A stretch of DNA of 64,000 nucleotides. Origin: Pseudomonas sp. GD03919. GTDB lineage: Bacteria; Pseudomonadota; Gammaproteobacteria; Pseudomonadales; Pseudomonadaceae. Below the pieces are notes generated by a model, which had not been told where the DNA came from, made no database searches, and worked only from the letters and a program-made list of their open reading frames with translations. Every line of letters begins with the position of its first letter. The first letter of the stretch is position 1. This document shows, in pieces, positions 55,216 through 64,000 of the stretch. The DNA lies in the NCBI RefSeq assembly GCF_029814935.1, contig NZ_CP104582.1, positions 744,001-808,000 of the forward strand, read 5' to 3'. The translations under genes were made by a program, and so were the position numbers.

Positions 55216-56238
55216 TCATTGGTTCTCGCCTGCCTGCGCCACCTGATTGCGGCCGCTGTGCTTGGCCAGGTACAGGCCTTCATCGGCTTTGATCACCAGG
55301 CTCAGCGGGTCGCGCTCTGGAGAGGGTCTGACAGTGGCGATGCCGATGCTCACACTGATCGGTGAGCCGGGCTTGGGCAGATCATGGGGAATACCCAGTG
55401 CTTCCACTGCGCGGCGGATTTTTTCTGCCTGCAGGCGCGCGCCGCCGGCTGCAGTGCCGGGCATGATCACCGCGAATTCCTCGCCACCGTAGCGAGCCGC
55501 CAGGTCGGTGGCGCGTGTGCAGCTGCCGCGCAGCGACTCACCAACGCGGCGCAATACTTCATCGCCAGCGACGTGGCCGTGCTGGTCGTTGTAGGCCTTG
55601 AAATAGTCGACGTCGATCATCAGTAGCGACAGTTCGCTCTGGTCGCGCAGGGCGCGCTTCCACTCGATCTCCAGGTATTCGTCGAAATGGCGGCGGTTGG
55701 CCAGGCCGGTGAGGCCGTCGCATTTGATCAGGCGTTGCAGCACCAGATTGGTGTCGAGCAACTGCTGCTGGCTTTCGCGCAGGGCACGGTAGGCTTCGTC
55801 GCGCTGCAGCATGGTCAGGTAGGAACGCGAGTGGTAGCGAATGCGTGCGAGCAGTTCGATCACATCCGGCAGCTTGACCAGATAATCGTTGGCACCGGCG
55901 GTGAAGGCGGCGCTCTTGACCTTGGGGTCTTCCTTGGTCGACAGCACGATGATCGGCACATCGCGCAGGCCTGGCGCCGCGCGGTATTGGGCGAGCAGCT
56001 CGAGGCCGTCGACACCGGGCATGATCAGGTCCTGAAGGATCACCGTCGGCTTGATCTGCTGGGCCACGCTCAGCGCCTGGTGCGGGTCGGAGCAGAAGTG
56101 GAAGTCGATATCACTCTCTTCGCTCAGCGCCCGCCGGACGGCTTCGCCGATCATGGCCTGGTCGTCGACCAGCAGCACCATCATCGAATAGTCGGGCAAG
56201 CCGTTATGATGGTTGGAGTTATCTTGAGGCCGTTGCAT
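55216..56238 (-). CDS. wspR: Response regulator diguanylate cyclase WspR
   Basis: WspR makes c-di-GMP when phosphorylated by WspE. The 340-residue product has a receiver domain (about 19-140) with phosphoacceptor Asp in [13 protein letters not shown], a coiled-coil linker, and a GGDEF domain from about 175 with active site [13 protein letters not shown]. The inhibitory I-site RxxD reads RATD just before it, so product inhibition is likely. It is the last gene of the wsp operon, 58 bases after wspF. Confidence 0.95.
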   Translation of the reverse strand: MQRPQDNSNHHNGLPDYSMMVLLVDDQAMIGEAVRRALSEESDIDFHFCSDPHQALSVAQQIKPTVILQDLIMPGVDGLELLAQYRAAPGLRDVPIIVLSTKEDPKVKSAAFTAGANDYLVKLPDVIELLARIRYHSRSYLTMLQRDEAYRALRESQQQLLDTNLVLQRLIKCDGLTGLANRRHFDEYLEIEWKRALRDQSELSLLMIDVDYFKAYNDQHGHVAGDEVLRRVGESLRGSCTRATDLAARYGGEEFAVIMPGTAAGGARLQAEKIRRAVEALGIPHDLPKPGSPISVSIGIATVRPSPERDPLSLVIKADEGLYLAKHSGRNQVAQAGENQ

Positions 56239-56296
56239 AAGCGCGTCTCCGCTTTTTTCGTAGGTTACGCGGCTGCTTTGGCCGCGGTTGGCGTTT

Positions 56297-57301
56297 TTAG
56301 CCCAGGCGCTCGATCAGGCGCGCGGGAATTCTGTCCAGAGCTAGCACTTCTGCTGCGGCACCCAGCGCGACGGCGGCCTTGGGCATGCCGTAGACGGCGC
56401 TGCTGGCCTGGTCCTGGGCGATGGTGTGAAAGCCGCGTTCGCGCATCAGCTTCAGGCCCCTGGCGCCATCGCGCCCCATACCCGTCAGCAGCACGCCAAT
56501 CGCTTCACCTTGCCAGTAGGTGGCCACACTTTCGAAGAATACATCGATAGAGGGTCGGTAGACCTGATCGGCGGGTTCGCGCCGATACACCAGGTGCCCC
56601 TCGGGCGCCAGGTACAGGTGGTTGTTGGTGCCGGCCAGCAGCACAGTCGCCGGTTGCAACCCTTCGCCTTCCCGCGCCAGGCGCACGGGTATGTGCGATT
56701 CACCGCCGAGCCACTGGGCCATGCCGGCGGCGAAGACTTCATCGACATGCTGCACCAGCACGATGCTGGCAGGAAAATCCGCCGGGATCTGCCGCAGCAG
56801 CTCCACCAGCGAGGCTGGGCCGCCCGCCGATGCACCGATGGCCACCAGGCTCTTGCTGCGGCCTTCAGTGCTGCGCATGGGTGTCGGTTTGACCGAGCGC
56901 GAGGTCTTGTGGCCGATCATCCAGGCGATGTTGTGGATCTTGCGCCGCACGGTCGCGGCATCGAGCACCTGCTGCGGGCCAAGCGACGGCGCGGCAACCA
57001 CATCCAGCGCACCGGCGCCCATGGCGTCGAACACCCGTGACATGTTGCGCTCGACATCCGAGGTGACGATGAGAATGGCGCAGGGGTTGTCGTGCATGAT
57101 CCGTCGGGTCGCTTCCACGCCGTCCATGCCGGGCATGAGCATGTCCATCAGCAGCAGGTCGGGTAGGTCGTCGCGGCAGCGGCTGACCGCTTCCTCGCCG
57201 TTGCTGGCGACCCAGATCAACTGGTACTCAGGTTCTGCCGCCAGCGCACGGCGCAGGGCTTCGACCGCCAGGGGCGTGTCGTTGGCAATGGCGATCCTCA
57301 T
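56297..57301 (-). CDS. wspF: Chemoreceptor methylesterase WspF (CheB family)
   Basis: WspF demethylates WspA and damps the pathway; loss of wspF function in other pseudomonads gives wrinkly, high c-di-GMP colonies. The 334-residue product has a receiver domain with [19 protein letters not shown] and a CheB methylesterase domain with the catalytic Ser in [14 protein letters not shown], His in [12 protein letters not shown] and Asp in GMGRDGARG. All catalytic residues appear intact. It overlaps wspE by four bases. Confidence 0.95.
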   Translation of the reverse strand: MRIAIANDTPLAVEALRRALAAEPEYQLIWVASNGEEAVSRCRDDLPDLLLMDMLMPGMDGVEATRRIMHDNPCAILIVTSDVERNMSRVFDAMGAGALDVVAAPSLGPQQVLDAATVRRKIHNIAWMIGHKTSRSVKPTPMRSTEGRSKSLVAIGASAGGPASLVELLRQIPADFPASIVLVQHVDEVFAAGMAQWLGGESHIPVRLAREGEGLQPATVLLAGTNNHLYLAPEGHLVYRREPADQVYRPSIDVFFESVATYWQGEAIGVLLTGMGRDGARGLKLMRERGFHTIAQDQASSAVYGMPKAAVALGAAAEVLALDRIPARLIERLG

Positions 57302-59562
57302 TCTCGGGCCTCACCGATCAGGGTTTGTACGGCGTCCAGCAGCGCTTCGTCGTGGAAGCTGGCCTTGGCCAGGTAATAATCGGCGCCGGCCTCCAGGCCG
57401 CGGCGGCGATCTTCCTCGCGATCCTTGTACGACACCACCATCACCGGCAGCGAGCGCAGGCGTGGGTCCTGGCGCACCAGGGTGACCAGCTCGATACCGT
57501 CCATGCGCGGCATGTCGATATCGGTGATCAGCAGGTCGAAGGTCTCGGCACGCAGGGCGTTCCAGCCGTCCATGCCATCCACGGCGACCGATACCTGATA
57601 ACCGCGGCTTAGCAGCAGTTTGCGCTCCAGTTCGCGTACGGTGAGCGAGTCATCCACCACCAGCACGCGCTTGCTGACAGTCTGGCGCGCATGGCTGGCA
57701 TGGTCGACACGCTCCAGGTGACCGGTGTCAAGCAATTTACTCACCGAGTTGAGCAGGTCGTCGACGTCGAGGATCAGCACCGGCGTGCCGTCGTGCAGCA
57801 GAGCACCGGCCGCGACGTCGCGCACCTTACCCAGGCGCCCATCGAGGGGCATCAGCACCAGGGTGAACTCGCCGAGGAAGGCTTCGACCGCCAGACCGTG
57901 GTATTGCTCGCGGTCGCGAATCAGCACGATGGGGATGCTGTCATCATCGCCCTGTTTCTCATTGCATCGCAGCAGCTGTGCGGCGGAGATCAGGCCGACG
58001 TGCTCGTCCTCCAGCCAGAAGTGCTGGCGCCCCTCAAGCTGGACGATGGCGCTGCGCGGCAGGCGCAGCATGCGTTCGATCTGCGCCAGCGGGAAGGCAT
58101 AGGCCTCGCCGCCGATGGTCACCACCAGCGCGCGCACCACCGAGAGGGTCAGCGGCAGTTCGAGGTGGAACAGGCAGCCCTGATCAGGGTTCTGCAACAG
58201 CCGCACGTTGCCGCGCATGCGGCGAATCTCGTGTTGCACCACGTCGAGGCCGACACCGCGACCGGAGACTTCGGTGACCTGCTGGCTCATGCTGAAACCA
58301 GGTAGGAAGAGGAAGGCCAGCAGCTCGTCCTCGGTCATCTGCTCGACCTGCTCGGCGGTGGCGAAACGGCGTTTGATCACCGCCTGGGCAACGCGTTCGA
58401 GGTCGATACCGGCGCCGTCGTCGCTGACCTCCAGCACCAGCATGCCGGCGTGATGACGCGCGCGCAGCTGAACCACACCTTCTTCCGGCTTGCCCTTGCG
58501 AGCGCGTAGCGCCGGCGGCTCGATGCCATGATCGACGGCGTTGCGCAGCAGGTGCGTCAGGGGGGCTTCCAGGCGCTCCAGCACGTCGCGGTCGACCTGA
58601 GTGTTTTCTCCCTCGATCTCCAGGCGCACCTGTTTGCCCAGCGAGCGGCCCAGGTCACGCAGCATGCGCGTGTGCCCGGTGAGCACGTCGGCGAAGGGGC
58701 GCATACGCGAGGCCAGGGCCAGATCGTAGAGTTGCTGCGTGCGTTGCCCGCCGTACCAGATGAAGTCGTCAAACAGTTCCTGATGGGCTTGCAGCTGTTG
58801 CTGGCATTCGATCAGCAGGTTGCGGCTCTCGGCGAACAGTGCCTGGGCGGAGGCGTCCAGGTCCGTGCCGAGCAGGTGCTCGCGCAGGCTCTCCAGGGTT
58901 CGTTGTGCCGACTCCTGCTGGCGCTTGAGGCGATGCAGCGAATCGTTCAGCGGCTTGGTGCGCTGGAACTCCACCAGCGATTTGCCGGACAGGTCGATCA
59001 GGTGATCGAAGCGCTCGGCTGACACCCGCAATACGCGGCTGATGCATTCGTCGGCCACTGGTTCGGCGGGAGTGGCAGCGGTTGTCGTGGGCGTTTCCGG
59101 CAGGCTGACCGGTTTGGCTTCGGCGACAAATGCGGCGCTTTCACCTGGTTGCACGCGCAGTGCCGGTACGGCGTTGCCAAGCAGCACCTGCAGGCGTGTG
59201 GTGATGGTTTCCACCCGCGCCTCCAGCTCGGCGTCCTGCTGTGCCTGGCCGATGCGCAGGAGTAGGTCGGAGCCTTGCAGCAGGACGTCGATGTGGTCGG
59301 GCAGCAGGCGCAGTAGGCCTTCCTGGGCGGCGACCAGCAAGTCTTCCATGGCGTGGGCGATCTGCACGCCATGGTCCAGGCCGACGATGCGCGCTGCCCC
59401 CTTGAGCGAGTGCGCGGCGCGCATGCAGGCTTCCAGCTGGCTGGCGTTGGTCGGGTCACGCTCGAGAATCAGCAGGCCGGTATCGAGCACCTGCTTCTGT
59501 GCCTCGGCCTCCAGCCGGAACAGGTCGAGCAGCGATGCATCCCTCATCTGGTCCGGTGTCAC
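57298..59562 (-). CDS. wspE: Hybrid histidine kinase WspE (CheA-type with receiver)
   Basis: WspE is the kinase of the Wsp surface-sensing complex and phosphorylates WspR and WspF. The product is 754 residues from a GTG at 59560-59562 (MTPDQMRDASLLDLFRLEAE) that overlaps the wspD stop as GTGA; the longer open frame upstream lies within wspD. Domains are an HPt with phospho-His in RAAHSLKGAARI, dimerisation, HATPase with NAVDHGIEPP and GVGLDVV, a CheW-like regulatory domain, and a C-terminal receiver with DLLITDIDMPRMDG. Confidence 0.94.
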   Translation of the reverse strand: MTPDQMRDASLLDLFRLEAEAQKQVLDTGLLILERDPTNASQLEACMRAAHSLKGAARIVGLDHGVQIAHAMEDLLVAAQEGLLRLLPDHIDVLLQGSDLLLRIGQAQQDAELEARVETITTRLQVLLGNAVPALRVQPGESAAFVAEAKPVSLPETPTTTAATPAEPVADECISRVLRVSAERFDHLIDLSGKSLVEFQRTKPLNDSLHRLKRQQESAQRTLESLREHLLGTDLDASAQALFAESRNLLIECQQQLQAHQELFDDFIWYGGQRTQQLYDLALASRMRPFADVLTGHTRMLRDLGRSLGKQVRLEIEGENTQVDRDVLERLEAPLTHLLRNAVDHGIEPPALRARKGKPEEGVVQLRARHHAGMLVLEVSDDGAGIDLERVAQAVIKRRFATAEQVEQMTEDELLAFLFLPGFSMSQQVTEVSGRGVGLDVVQHEIRRMRGNVRLLQNPDQGCLFHLELPLTLSVVRALVVTIGGEAYAFPLAQIERMLRLPRSAIVQLEGRQHFWLEDEHVGLISAAQLLRCNEKQGDDDSIPIVLIRDREQYHGLAVEAFLGEFTLVLMPLDGRLGKVRDVAAGALLHDGTPVLILDVDDLLNSVSKLLDTGHLERVDHASHARQTVSKRVLVVDDSLTVRELERKLLLSRGYQVSVAVDGMDGWNALRAETFDLLITDIDMPRMDGIELVTLVRQDPRLRSLPVMVVSYKDREEDRRRGLEAGADYYLAKASFHDEALLDAVQTLIGEARE

Positions 59563-60242
59563 GTGAGGCTCCCAATCATGGTTTGCAGCAACTGTTCGTC
59601 GTCGAGCAGGGTAATGCTCTGTTCCTGCCATTGCAGGACGCCGGCGGTGAAACGGCTGATGGTGCGCTTGTCGTCGTGTCTGCTGCTACTGATGCGCGCC
59701 ACGGGGATGCGCTGGATGCCGCTGACTTCATCCACCGGTGTCACCAGCGGGCCACTGCTGCTTTCCAGAATCAGCATGCGCGGTATCACCCGGCGTTCGC
59801 TGCGGCGCGAATCCTGTGGCGCGTCGAGGTCGAGCAGCTCGGCCAGCGACAAGCAAGCGACCAGGGTGCCGCGCACGTTGGTTACACCCAGCAGGCCACG
59901 GCTGTTGCGGTGCGGCAGCACGTGAATCGGCGATACCGGCATGACTTCGGCCAGGCAGCGCGTGGCGATGGCCAGCCATTGCTCGCCAAGGCGGAAGATC
60001 AGTAGCGAGCGCTGTTCGCCCTGCGCTTCCTGAGCTTCGCCCTGGCCGTAGTCGTCATCGCCACGCTCCAGCGTGCTGCCGTAACGGTCGAGCAGGGCGA
60101 TAGCAGCCGCGCCGTAAACCTCGCAGTTGCGGCAATGGATATGCCGCTCCAGCTGCGGGCAACTCTTGTCGCCAAATACGCCGATGCGATTCCAGCAGTC
60201 GTCGACGGCGGGTTGGCTGTTTAGCAGGTCCTGATCAGTCAC
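59559..60242 (-). CDS. wspD: CheW-like scaffold WspD
   Basis: WspD is one of two CheW-type adaptors that link receptor WspA to kinase WspE. The 227-residue product has an N-terminal region with a CxxCxV pattern in HIHCRNCEVYG and a CheW domain from about 75 (SLLIFRLGEQWLAIATRCLA, then GLLGVTNVRGTLVACLSLAE). It starts at GTG and overlaps wspC by eight bases, an arrangement that supports stoichiometric translation. Confidence 0.92.
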   Translation of the reverse strand: MTDQDLLNSQPAVDDCWNRIGVFGDKSCPQLERHIHCRNCEVYGAAAIALLDRYGSTLERGDDDYGQGEAQEAQGEQRSLLIFRLGEQWLAIATRCLAEVMPVSPIHVLPHRNSRGLLGVTNVRGTLVACLSLAELLDLDAPQDSRRSERRVIPRMLILESSSGPLVTPVDEVSGIQRIPVARISSSRHDDKRTISRFTAGVLQWQEQSITLLDDEQLLQTMIGSLT

Positions 60243-61482
60243 CTTCGCCTACCTCGGGGTTCTGCGCTCGTCGATACAGGCGCTGGGCGCCGCTCTGGTC
60301 GCCTTGCGCTTCCAGGTGTGCGGCCAGATGAGTGAGCGCCTCGCGGTGCTGTGGTTCGAGATAGATCGCCTTGCGGTAGTAGGCGCAGGCCTGATCGCCC
60401 TGGCCTGCCGCGTCGCAGAGCAGGCCCAGCCAGTAATAAGCGGTAGCGCAGGGGCCGTTCTGCTGCAAGTGCTGCTCAGTGCGCTGGCGCGCCTCGTCGG
60501 TGCGACCGGCGTTGGCCAGGCTGGCGACGTCGGCCCAGGTATCCGTTACGACCGTTGCCGGCACCGCTGCGCTGAGTGTTCTGCCCAGCGGTCGTGGTCG
60601 GCTTGGCGGGACAGGGTGCGGCACCGTAGCCACCGCCGGGCGCGTACGTGGGGCAGGCGCTCGTGGCGCTGCGCTGATGGGCGTCTGGGCCGGGGCCAGG
60701 CGAAAGGCGAAAGTCTGCTGCCGGCCCAGCGCCTGCAAACCGTTCTGGCTGGCCAGGCTGGCCTCGGCCGGGCCGATGAACAGCGTGCCGCCCTCTTGCA
60801 GTTGGCGCTTGAGCAGCTCCAGCACGCGTACCTGGGTCGGGCGGTCGAAGTAGATCAGCAGGTTGCGGCAGAAGATGAAGTCGTAGCTGGGCTCGCCAGC
60901 GAACAGGCTGGGATCGAGCAGGTTACCGGTGCGCAGCCTGACGCATGTGCGCACCCGCTCGTCGAGGAGAAAACTTCCGGCGTCCTGCTCGTGAAAGAAA
61001 CGATCGCGAAAGGCCAGGGCATCGCCGCGGAACGAGTTACGCCCGTAGAGGCCCTTGCGAGCTTGCTCCAGCACTTTGTCGCTGACGTCCAGCGCGTCGA
61101 TCTGGAACTGCTCGGCGGAAAAGCCGGCATCGAGCAGGGTCATGGCGATGGAGTAGGGCTCTTCACCGCTGGAGCTGGGCAGGCTGATCAGGCGCAGCGG
61201 CCGACCGTCGTGCAACTGTGCGTGACGCTCCTGAGCCAGGCTGGCCAGTGCGTTGAACGATTCCGGGTAGCGGAAGAACCAGGTTTCCGGCACCACTACA
61301 GCTTCCACCAGCGCCTGCTGTTCGCGCGTCGAGCCGCCAAGGGTGGTCCAGTAGCCTTCCAGGTTCTGCTGGCCGAGGGCGCTCATGCGTTGGCGCACGG
61401 CGCGCTCGATCAACGTGCGACCGACCGATTCGGCTTCCAGGCCGATACGGCTTTTCAGCAGGCGCTCGATATGCTCGATCAT
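60235..61482 (-). CDS. wspC: Chemoreceptor methyltransferase WspC (CheR with TPR tail)
   Basis: WspC methylates glutamates of WspA and opposes WspF. The 415-residue product has a CheR N-terminal helical domain, a SAM-binding methyltransferase core with LISLPSSSGEEPYSIAMTL and FIFCRNLLIYF, a Pro/Arg-rich linker (about 265-310) and a C-terminal tetratricopeptide part (DEARQRTEQHLQQNGPCATA). The TPR tail is the known feature of WspC. It starts four bases after wspB. Confidence 0.93.
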   Translation of the reverse strand: MIEHIERLLKSRIGLEAESVGRTLIERAVRQRMSALGQQNLEGYWTTLGGSTREQQALVEAVVVPETWFFRYPESFNALASLAQERHAQLHDGRPLRLISLPSSSGEEPYSIAMTLLDAGFSAEQFQIDALDVSDKVLEQARKGLYGRNSFRGDALAFRDRFFHEQDAGSFLLDERVRTCVRLRTGNLLDPSLFAGEPSYDFIFCRNLLIYFDRPTQVRVLELLKRQLQEGGTLFIGPAEASLASQNGLQALGRQQTFAFRLAPAQTPISAAPRAPAPRTRPAVATVPHPVPPSRPRPLGRTLSAAVPATVVTDTWADVASLANAGRTDEARQRTEQHLQQNGPCATAYYWLGLLCDAAGQGDQACAYYRKAIYLEPQHREALTHLAAHLEAQGDQSGAQRLYRRAQNPEVGEGD

Positions 61483-61486
61483 GCCG

Positions 61487-61981
61487 TCAGCCCTGGTCCG
61501 CAGGTTGGAACAGCAGGGCGCGCATCTCGTCGTCGAGCAGCCCGGCGACCTCGATGCGCTGGATCATGCCACGGGCATCACGCTGCAGCGGCCCCAGGTA
61601 ATCCGCCTGGCCCGCTTCCAGGCCGCTGGCCTTGAACGCCTCACTGGGCAGGCGCTGGGTGTCGGTGGCCTGCTCCAGAATCAGCCCTAGCACTGGCGAC
61701 TGCTCACCCAACTGCAGGTCGAAGCGCACCAGCACCACGCGTGTGCTGCTACGGGGTTGGGCGGCGCGCCCCAGCACTCGATGGCTGAGATCGATCACTG
61801 GGGTCACTCGACCGCGATGCTCGAACAACCCGGCTACCCACAGCGGCGCTTCGGGCACCTGTTTCAGACGGCGTAGCGGCAGCACTTCTACCACCTGACT
61901 GGCGGGAAGGGCGTAGCGATCATCACCGAGCGTGAACTGCAGGTGCAGTTCACCCGCTGCTGCTTTGCTGGGGGCTGGCAT
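61487..61981 (-). CDS. wspB: CheW-like scaffold WspB
   Basis: WspB is the first CheW-type coupling protein of the operon. The 164-residue product is a single CheW domain: LQFTLGDDRYALPASQVVEV near the start, then APLWVAGLFEHRGRVTPVID and VVLVRFDLQLGEQSPVLGLI. It follows wspA by two bases. WspB and WspD differ in length and probably have non-identical places in the array. Confidence 0.92.
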   Translation of the reverse strand: MPAPSKAAAGELHLQFTLGDDRYALPASQVVEVLPLRRLKQVPEAPLWVAGLFEHRGRVTPVIDLSHRVLGRAAQPRSSTRVVLVRFDLQLGEQSPVLGLILEQATDTQRLPSEAFKASGLEAGQADYLGPLQRDARGMIQRIEVAGLLDDEMRALLFQPADQG

Positions 61982-61983
61982 GT

Positions 61984-63615
61984 TCAGACCTTGAAGCGGC
62001 TGACGCCAACGCGCAGGTTGTTGGCCACCTGGTTGAGTTCATCGATGGCGGCGCCAGCCTGGCGCAGCGAATCGACGGTCTGGCTGCTGGCTTCACCGAG
62101 CTGCAGCAATGCCTGGTTGATCTGTTCGGCGCCGGTGGACTGCGCCTGCATGCCTTCGTTGACCATCTGGATACGCGGCGCCAGGGCCTGCACCTGCTGA
62201 ATGATCTGGCTGAGCTGGTCACCCATCTGCGCCATCTCGCCGATGCCGCGGCGCACCTCTTCGGAGAACTTGTCCATGCCCATCACGCCGGCGGATACCG
62301 CGGACTGGATCTCGCGCACCATCTGCTCGATGTCGTAGGTGGCCACTGCGGTCTGATCGGCCAGGCGACGGACTTCCACGGCCACTACGGCAAAACCCTT
62401 GCCGTACTCGCCGGCCTTTTCCGCCTCGATGGCGGCGTTGAGCGACAGCAGGTTGGTCTGGTCGGCCACCTTGACGATGGTGGTGACCACCTGGGTGATG
62501 TTGCTGGCCTTTTCGTTGAGGATCGACAGCTTGCCGTTGACCACATCGGCCGCGCCCATTACCTGGTGCATGATCTCCTCCATGCGGGCCAGGCCCAGCT
62601 GGCCGGTGCCAGCTAGAATCGAGGTCTGCTCGGCGTTGTCGGAGACTTCGCCCATGGTGCGGACCAGATCGCGCGAAGTGGCAGCGATCTCCCGTGAAGT
62701 TGCGCCTATTTCGGTGGTGGTGGCGGCGGTCTCGGTGGCCGTGGCCTGCTGCTGACGAGAGGTGGCGGCGATCTCGGTGACCGAGGTGGTCATCTGCACC
62801 GCCGAGCGCTGGGCGTTGCCGACCAGGTTCTTGAGCTCGCCGACCATGCTGTTGAAGCCCAGCTCGATGGCGTTGAATTCGTCGCGGCGGTGCATGTCGA
62901 GTTTCGCCGACAGGTCGCCGCTTTCCAGGGATTTGAGGATGCTGACGATGCGGTTCACGGGGGTGGTGATGGCGCTCATCAGCAGCCAGCCGCAGACGGC
63001 GGAGACGAGGATGGCCAGCAGGATGGCGATCAGTAACCCCGCTTCCATGATCAGCACTGCGCTGCGAATCTCACGCGCGGCGGCATCGGCCTGGCCGCGA
63101 TTCATTTCGATCAGCTCGCTCAGCAGGCTTTCACCTTTTTCCCACTCGGGAAACACGCGTTCGGCGCTGAATTGGCGAGCCTGTTTGGGTGCAAGGCTCG
63201 GCAGGCTGTCGAGCAATTGCCCGTGCCGGTTCAGATACTGGTGCTGCACCTGACGGAACTGTTCGGCCAGCGCCAGCTCCTGCTCGTCTGTCGTGGCACT
63301 CTGGTAGCGGCCGAACTCCTCGTCGAGCGCCTGCATCTGCGTGGCGAATTGGTCGCGGTAGTTGTCCAGCAGGGTGGCAACGTCTTCATCGACGGCGCGC
63401 AACAGCAAGCGGCGAGTGCCAAGCATGTGACGGGACCAGAGGTCTTGTGCCTTGCTCGGGTAATACAGGCCCGGGATCGAATCGTTGCGGATGCCATTGG
63501 CCTCGTTCTCGATCTTGACCAGGCGCATGTAGGAGACGCCGGCCAGCAGGAACAGAATGGCGATGATCAGCAGGAAGCTGACGATGATTCGATTGCGTAC
63601 GGTCAGGTTCATCAT
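61984..63615 (-). CDS. wspA: Methyl-accepting chemotaxis-type receptor WspA
   Basis: WspA senses surface contact and starts the c-di-GMP response. The product is 543 residues from the ATG at 63613-63615 ([20 protein letters not shown]), chosen over the GTG two codons upstream because AAGG is spaced nine bases away and the start aligns with known WspA. It has TM1 about 11-31, a periplasmic helical domain, TM2 about 190-212, a HAMP domain, and a cytoplasmic signalling hairpin whose tip reads [20 protein letters not shown]. It heads the seven-gene operon. Confidence 0.93.
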   Translation of the reverse strand: MMNLTVRNRIIVSFLLIIAILFLLAGVSYMRLVKIENEANGIRNDSIPGLYYPSKAQDLWSRHMLGTRRLLLRAVDEDVATLLDNYRDQFATQMQALDEEFGRYQSATTDEQELALAEQFRQVQHQYLNRHGQLLDSLPSLAPKQARQFSAERVFPEWEKGESLLSELIEMNRGQADAAAREIRSAVLIMEAGLLIAILLAILVSAVCGWLLMSAITTPVNRIVSILKSLESGDLSAKLDMHRRDEFNAIELGFNSMVGELKNLVGNAQRSAVQMTTSVTEIAATSRQQQATATETAATTTEIGATSREIAATSRDLVRTMGEVSDNAEQTSILAGTGQLGLARMEEIMHQVMGAADVVNGKLSILNEKASNITQVVTTIVKVADQTNLLSLNAAIEAEKAGEYGKGFAVVAVEVRRLADQTAVATYDIEQMVREIQSAVSAGVMGMDKFSEEVRRGIGEMAQMGDQLSQIIQQVQALAPRIQMVNEGMQAQSTGAEQINQALLQLGEASSQTVDSLRQAGAAIDELNQVANNLRVGVSRFKV

Positions 63616-63725
63616 ATCCACGTGCCTTGGCTGATCAGTTTACCCATCAACTACAGCATACCGGCACATTGCCGTTTTGCCTGGGTGTAACGAATTTGTA
63701 CAGGTTGCCTGGTGAAAGGCAATAA

Positions 63726-63750
63726 AAAAGCCGGCTTGTGGCCGGCTTTT
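63726..63750. terminator. Terminator of ppa, possibly bidirectional
   Basis: AAAAGCCGGC at 63726-63735 pairs perfectly with GCCGGCTTTT at 63741-63750 around TTGTG. On the minus strand it follows the ppa stop (63767) by 16 bases and is followed by a T-run, the form of a rho-independent terminator. It separates ppa from wspA. Confidence 0.88.
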
Positions 63751-63766
63751 AGGAGGTGGTCAGGGC

Positions 63767-64000
63767 TTATTTTTGGTAAGCCGCGACTGCCTTGTTGATC
63801 AGGCCGCGGGCTTCTTCAGCGCCGCCCCAGCCTTCTACCTTGACCCACTTGCCCTTCTCGAGATCCTTGTAGTTCTCGAAGAAGTGCTTGATCTGCTCGA
63901 TCAGCAGCGCGGGCAGGTCGGTGTATTCCTGAACGTCTTTGTACAGAACGGTCAGTTTGTCGTGCGGAACGGCAACCAGCTTGGCGTCGCCGCCGGCTTC
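63767..64000 (-). CDS. ppa: Inorganic pyrophosphatase, C-terminal fragment
   Basis: The last 77 codons of a soluble family I inorganic pyrophosphatase are visible, starting exactly at a codon boundary at the window edge and ending with TAA at 63767-63769. The peptide contains [40 protein letters not shown] and [13 protein letters not shown], the family's C-terminal segments. The enzyme hydrolyses pyrophosphate. The catalytic N-terminal half lies beyond the window. Confidence 0.96.
   Translation of the reverse strand, partial: EAGGDAKLVAVPHDKLTVLYKDVQEYTDLPALLIEQIKHFFENYKDLEKGKWVKVEGWGGAEEARGLINKAVAAYQK

Noticed and set aside
60304..61635. Plus-strand open frame of 443 codons opposite wspC
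   Set aside because: The CheR motifs and the conserved operon lie on the minus strand; the plus-strand frame crosses the wspC-wspB junction and has no family features.

Overview
The window is a 64 kb piece of a high-G+C gammaproteobacterial chromosome. Protein sequences and gene order point to Pseudomonas sensu lato, most like the P. mendocina/P. oleovorans (Ectopseudomonas) side of the genus. The reasons are the S10-spc-alpha ribosomal order running into a catalase gene, a bfr/ftnA gene, uvrA, an MFS gene and ssb; the nrdR-ribD-[FMN riboswitch]-ribE-ribB-ribH-nusB-thiL-pgpA block; the wspABCDEFR operon; and GTAGGAG-type REP repeats. I see no rRNA, tRNA, CRISPR array, prophage or insertion-sequence transposase.

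Layout. 1-11183: the end of rplB through rplQ, i.e. the S10 tail, the spc operon and the alpha operon, with terminator-like hairpins inside it. 11.4-21.7 kb: katG, a ferritin of the bacterioferritin family, divergent uvrA and MFS-ssb, two sugar-nucleotide SDR genes and ompW. 21.9-26.8 kb: a six-gene TonB energy-transduction operon of the TtpC type (DUF3450, TtpC, ExbB, ExbD, TonB, TPR). 26.9-30.5 kb: a leftward operon (His-rich DUF2796 protein, ABC ATPase, FtsX-type permease, DUF3299 protein) behind a Zur-box-like palindrome, probably zinc related. 31-33 kb: cnoX, a methyltransferase and a lipoprotein. 33.1-42.2 kb: nrdR, riboflavin biosynthesis, nusB, thiL, pgpA and ribA. 42.2-45.2 kb: cobalamin uptake (btuF, btuB) with a cobalamin riboswitch. 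45.5-53.1 kb: dxs, an epoxide-hydrolase-like gene, a single-chain acyl-CoA carboxylase, ispA and xseB. 53.4-55.2 kb: two membrane transporters. 55.2-63.6 kb: the complete Wsp surface-sensing/c-di-GMP operon. The window ends inside ppa.

The most unusual signal is a family of about 140-nt palindromic elements present three times (28082-28224, 38038-38156, 45209-45356). All three share five short linker sequences, while the stems between the linkers differ in sequence yet stay self-complementary in every copy. This compensatory pattern suggests that the fold itself is maintained. One copy lies in frame inside the ABC permease gene and adds about 48 residues, one abuts the 5' side of the btuB cobalamin riboswitch, and one separates nusB from thiL. 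Other repeats are three GTAGGAG-type REP doublets (BIMEs), a stack of palindromes between ribB and ribH, and a perfect 22-bp hairpin between btuF and btuB.

How the genes work together: the first 11 kb makes ribosomes, SecY and the RNA polymerase alpha subunit; katG and ftnA handle peroxide and iron; the TonB set would power outer-membrane receptors such as BtuB; the rib genes make FMN/FAD under FMN control; dxs and ispA feed isoprenoids; Wsp turns surface contact into c-di-GMP. All calls come from reading the sequence. No database search was run.
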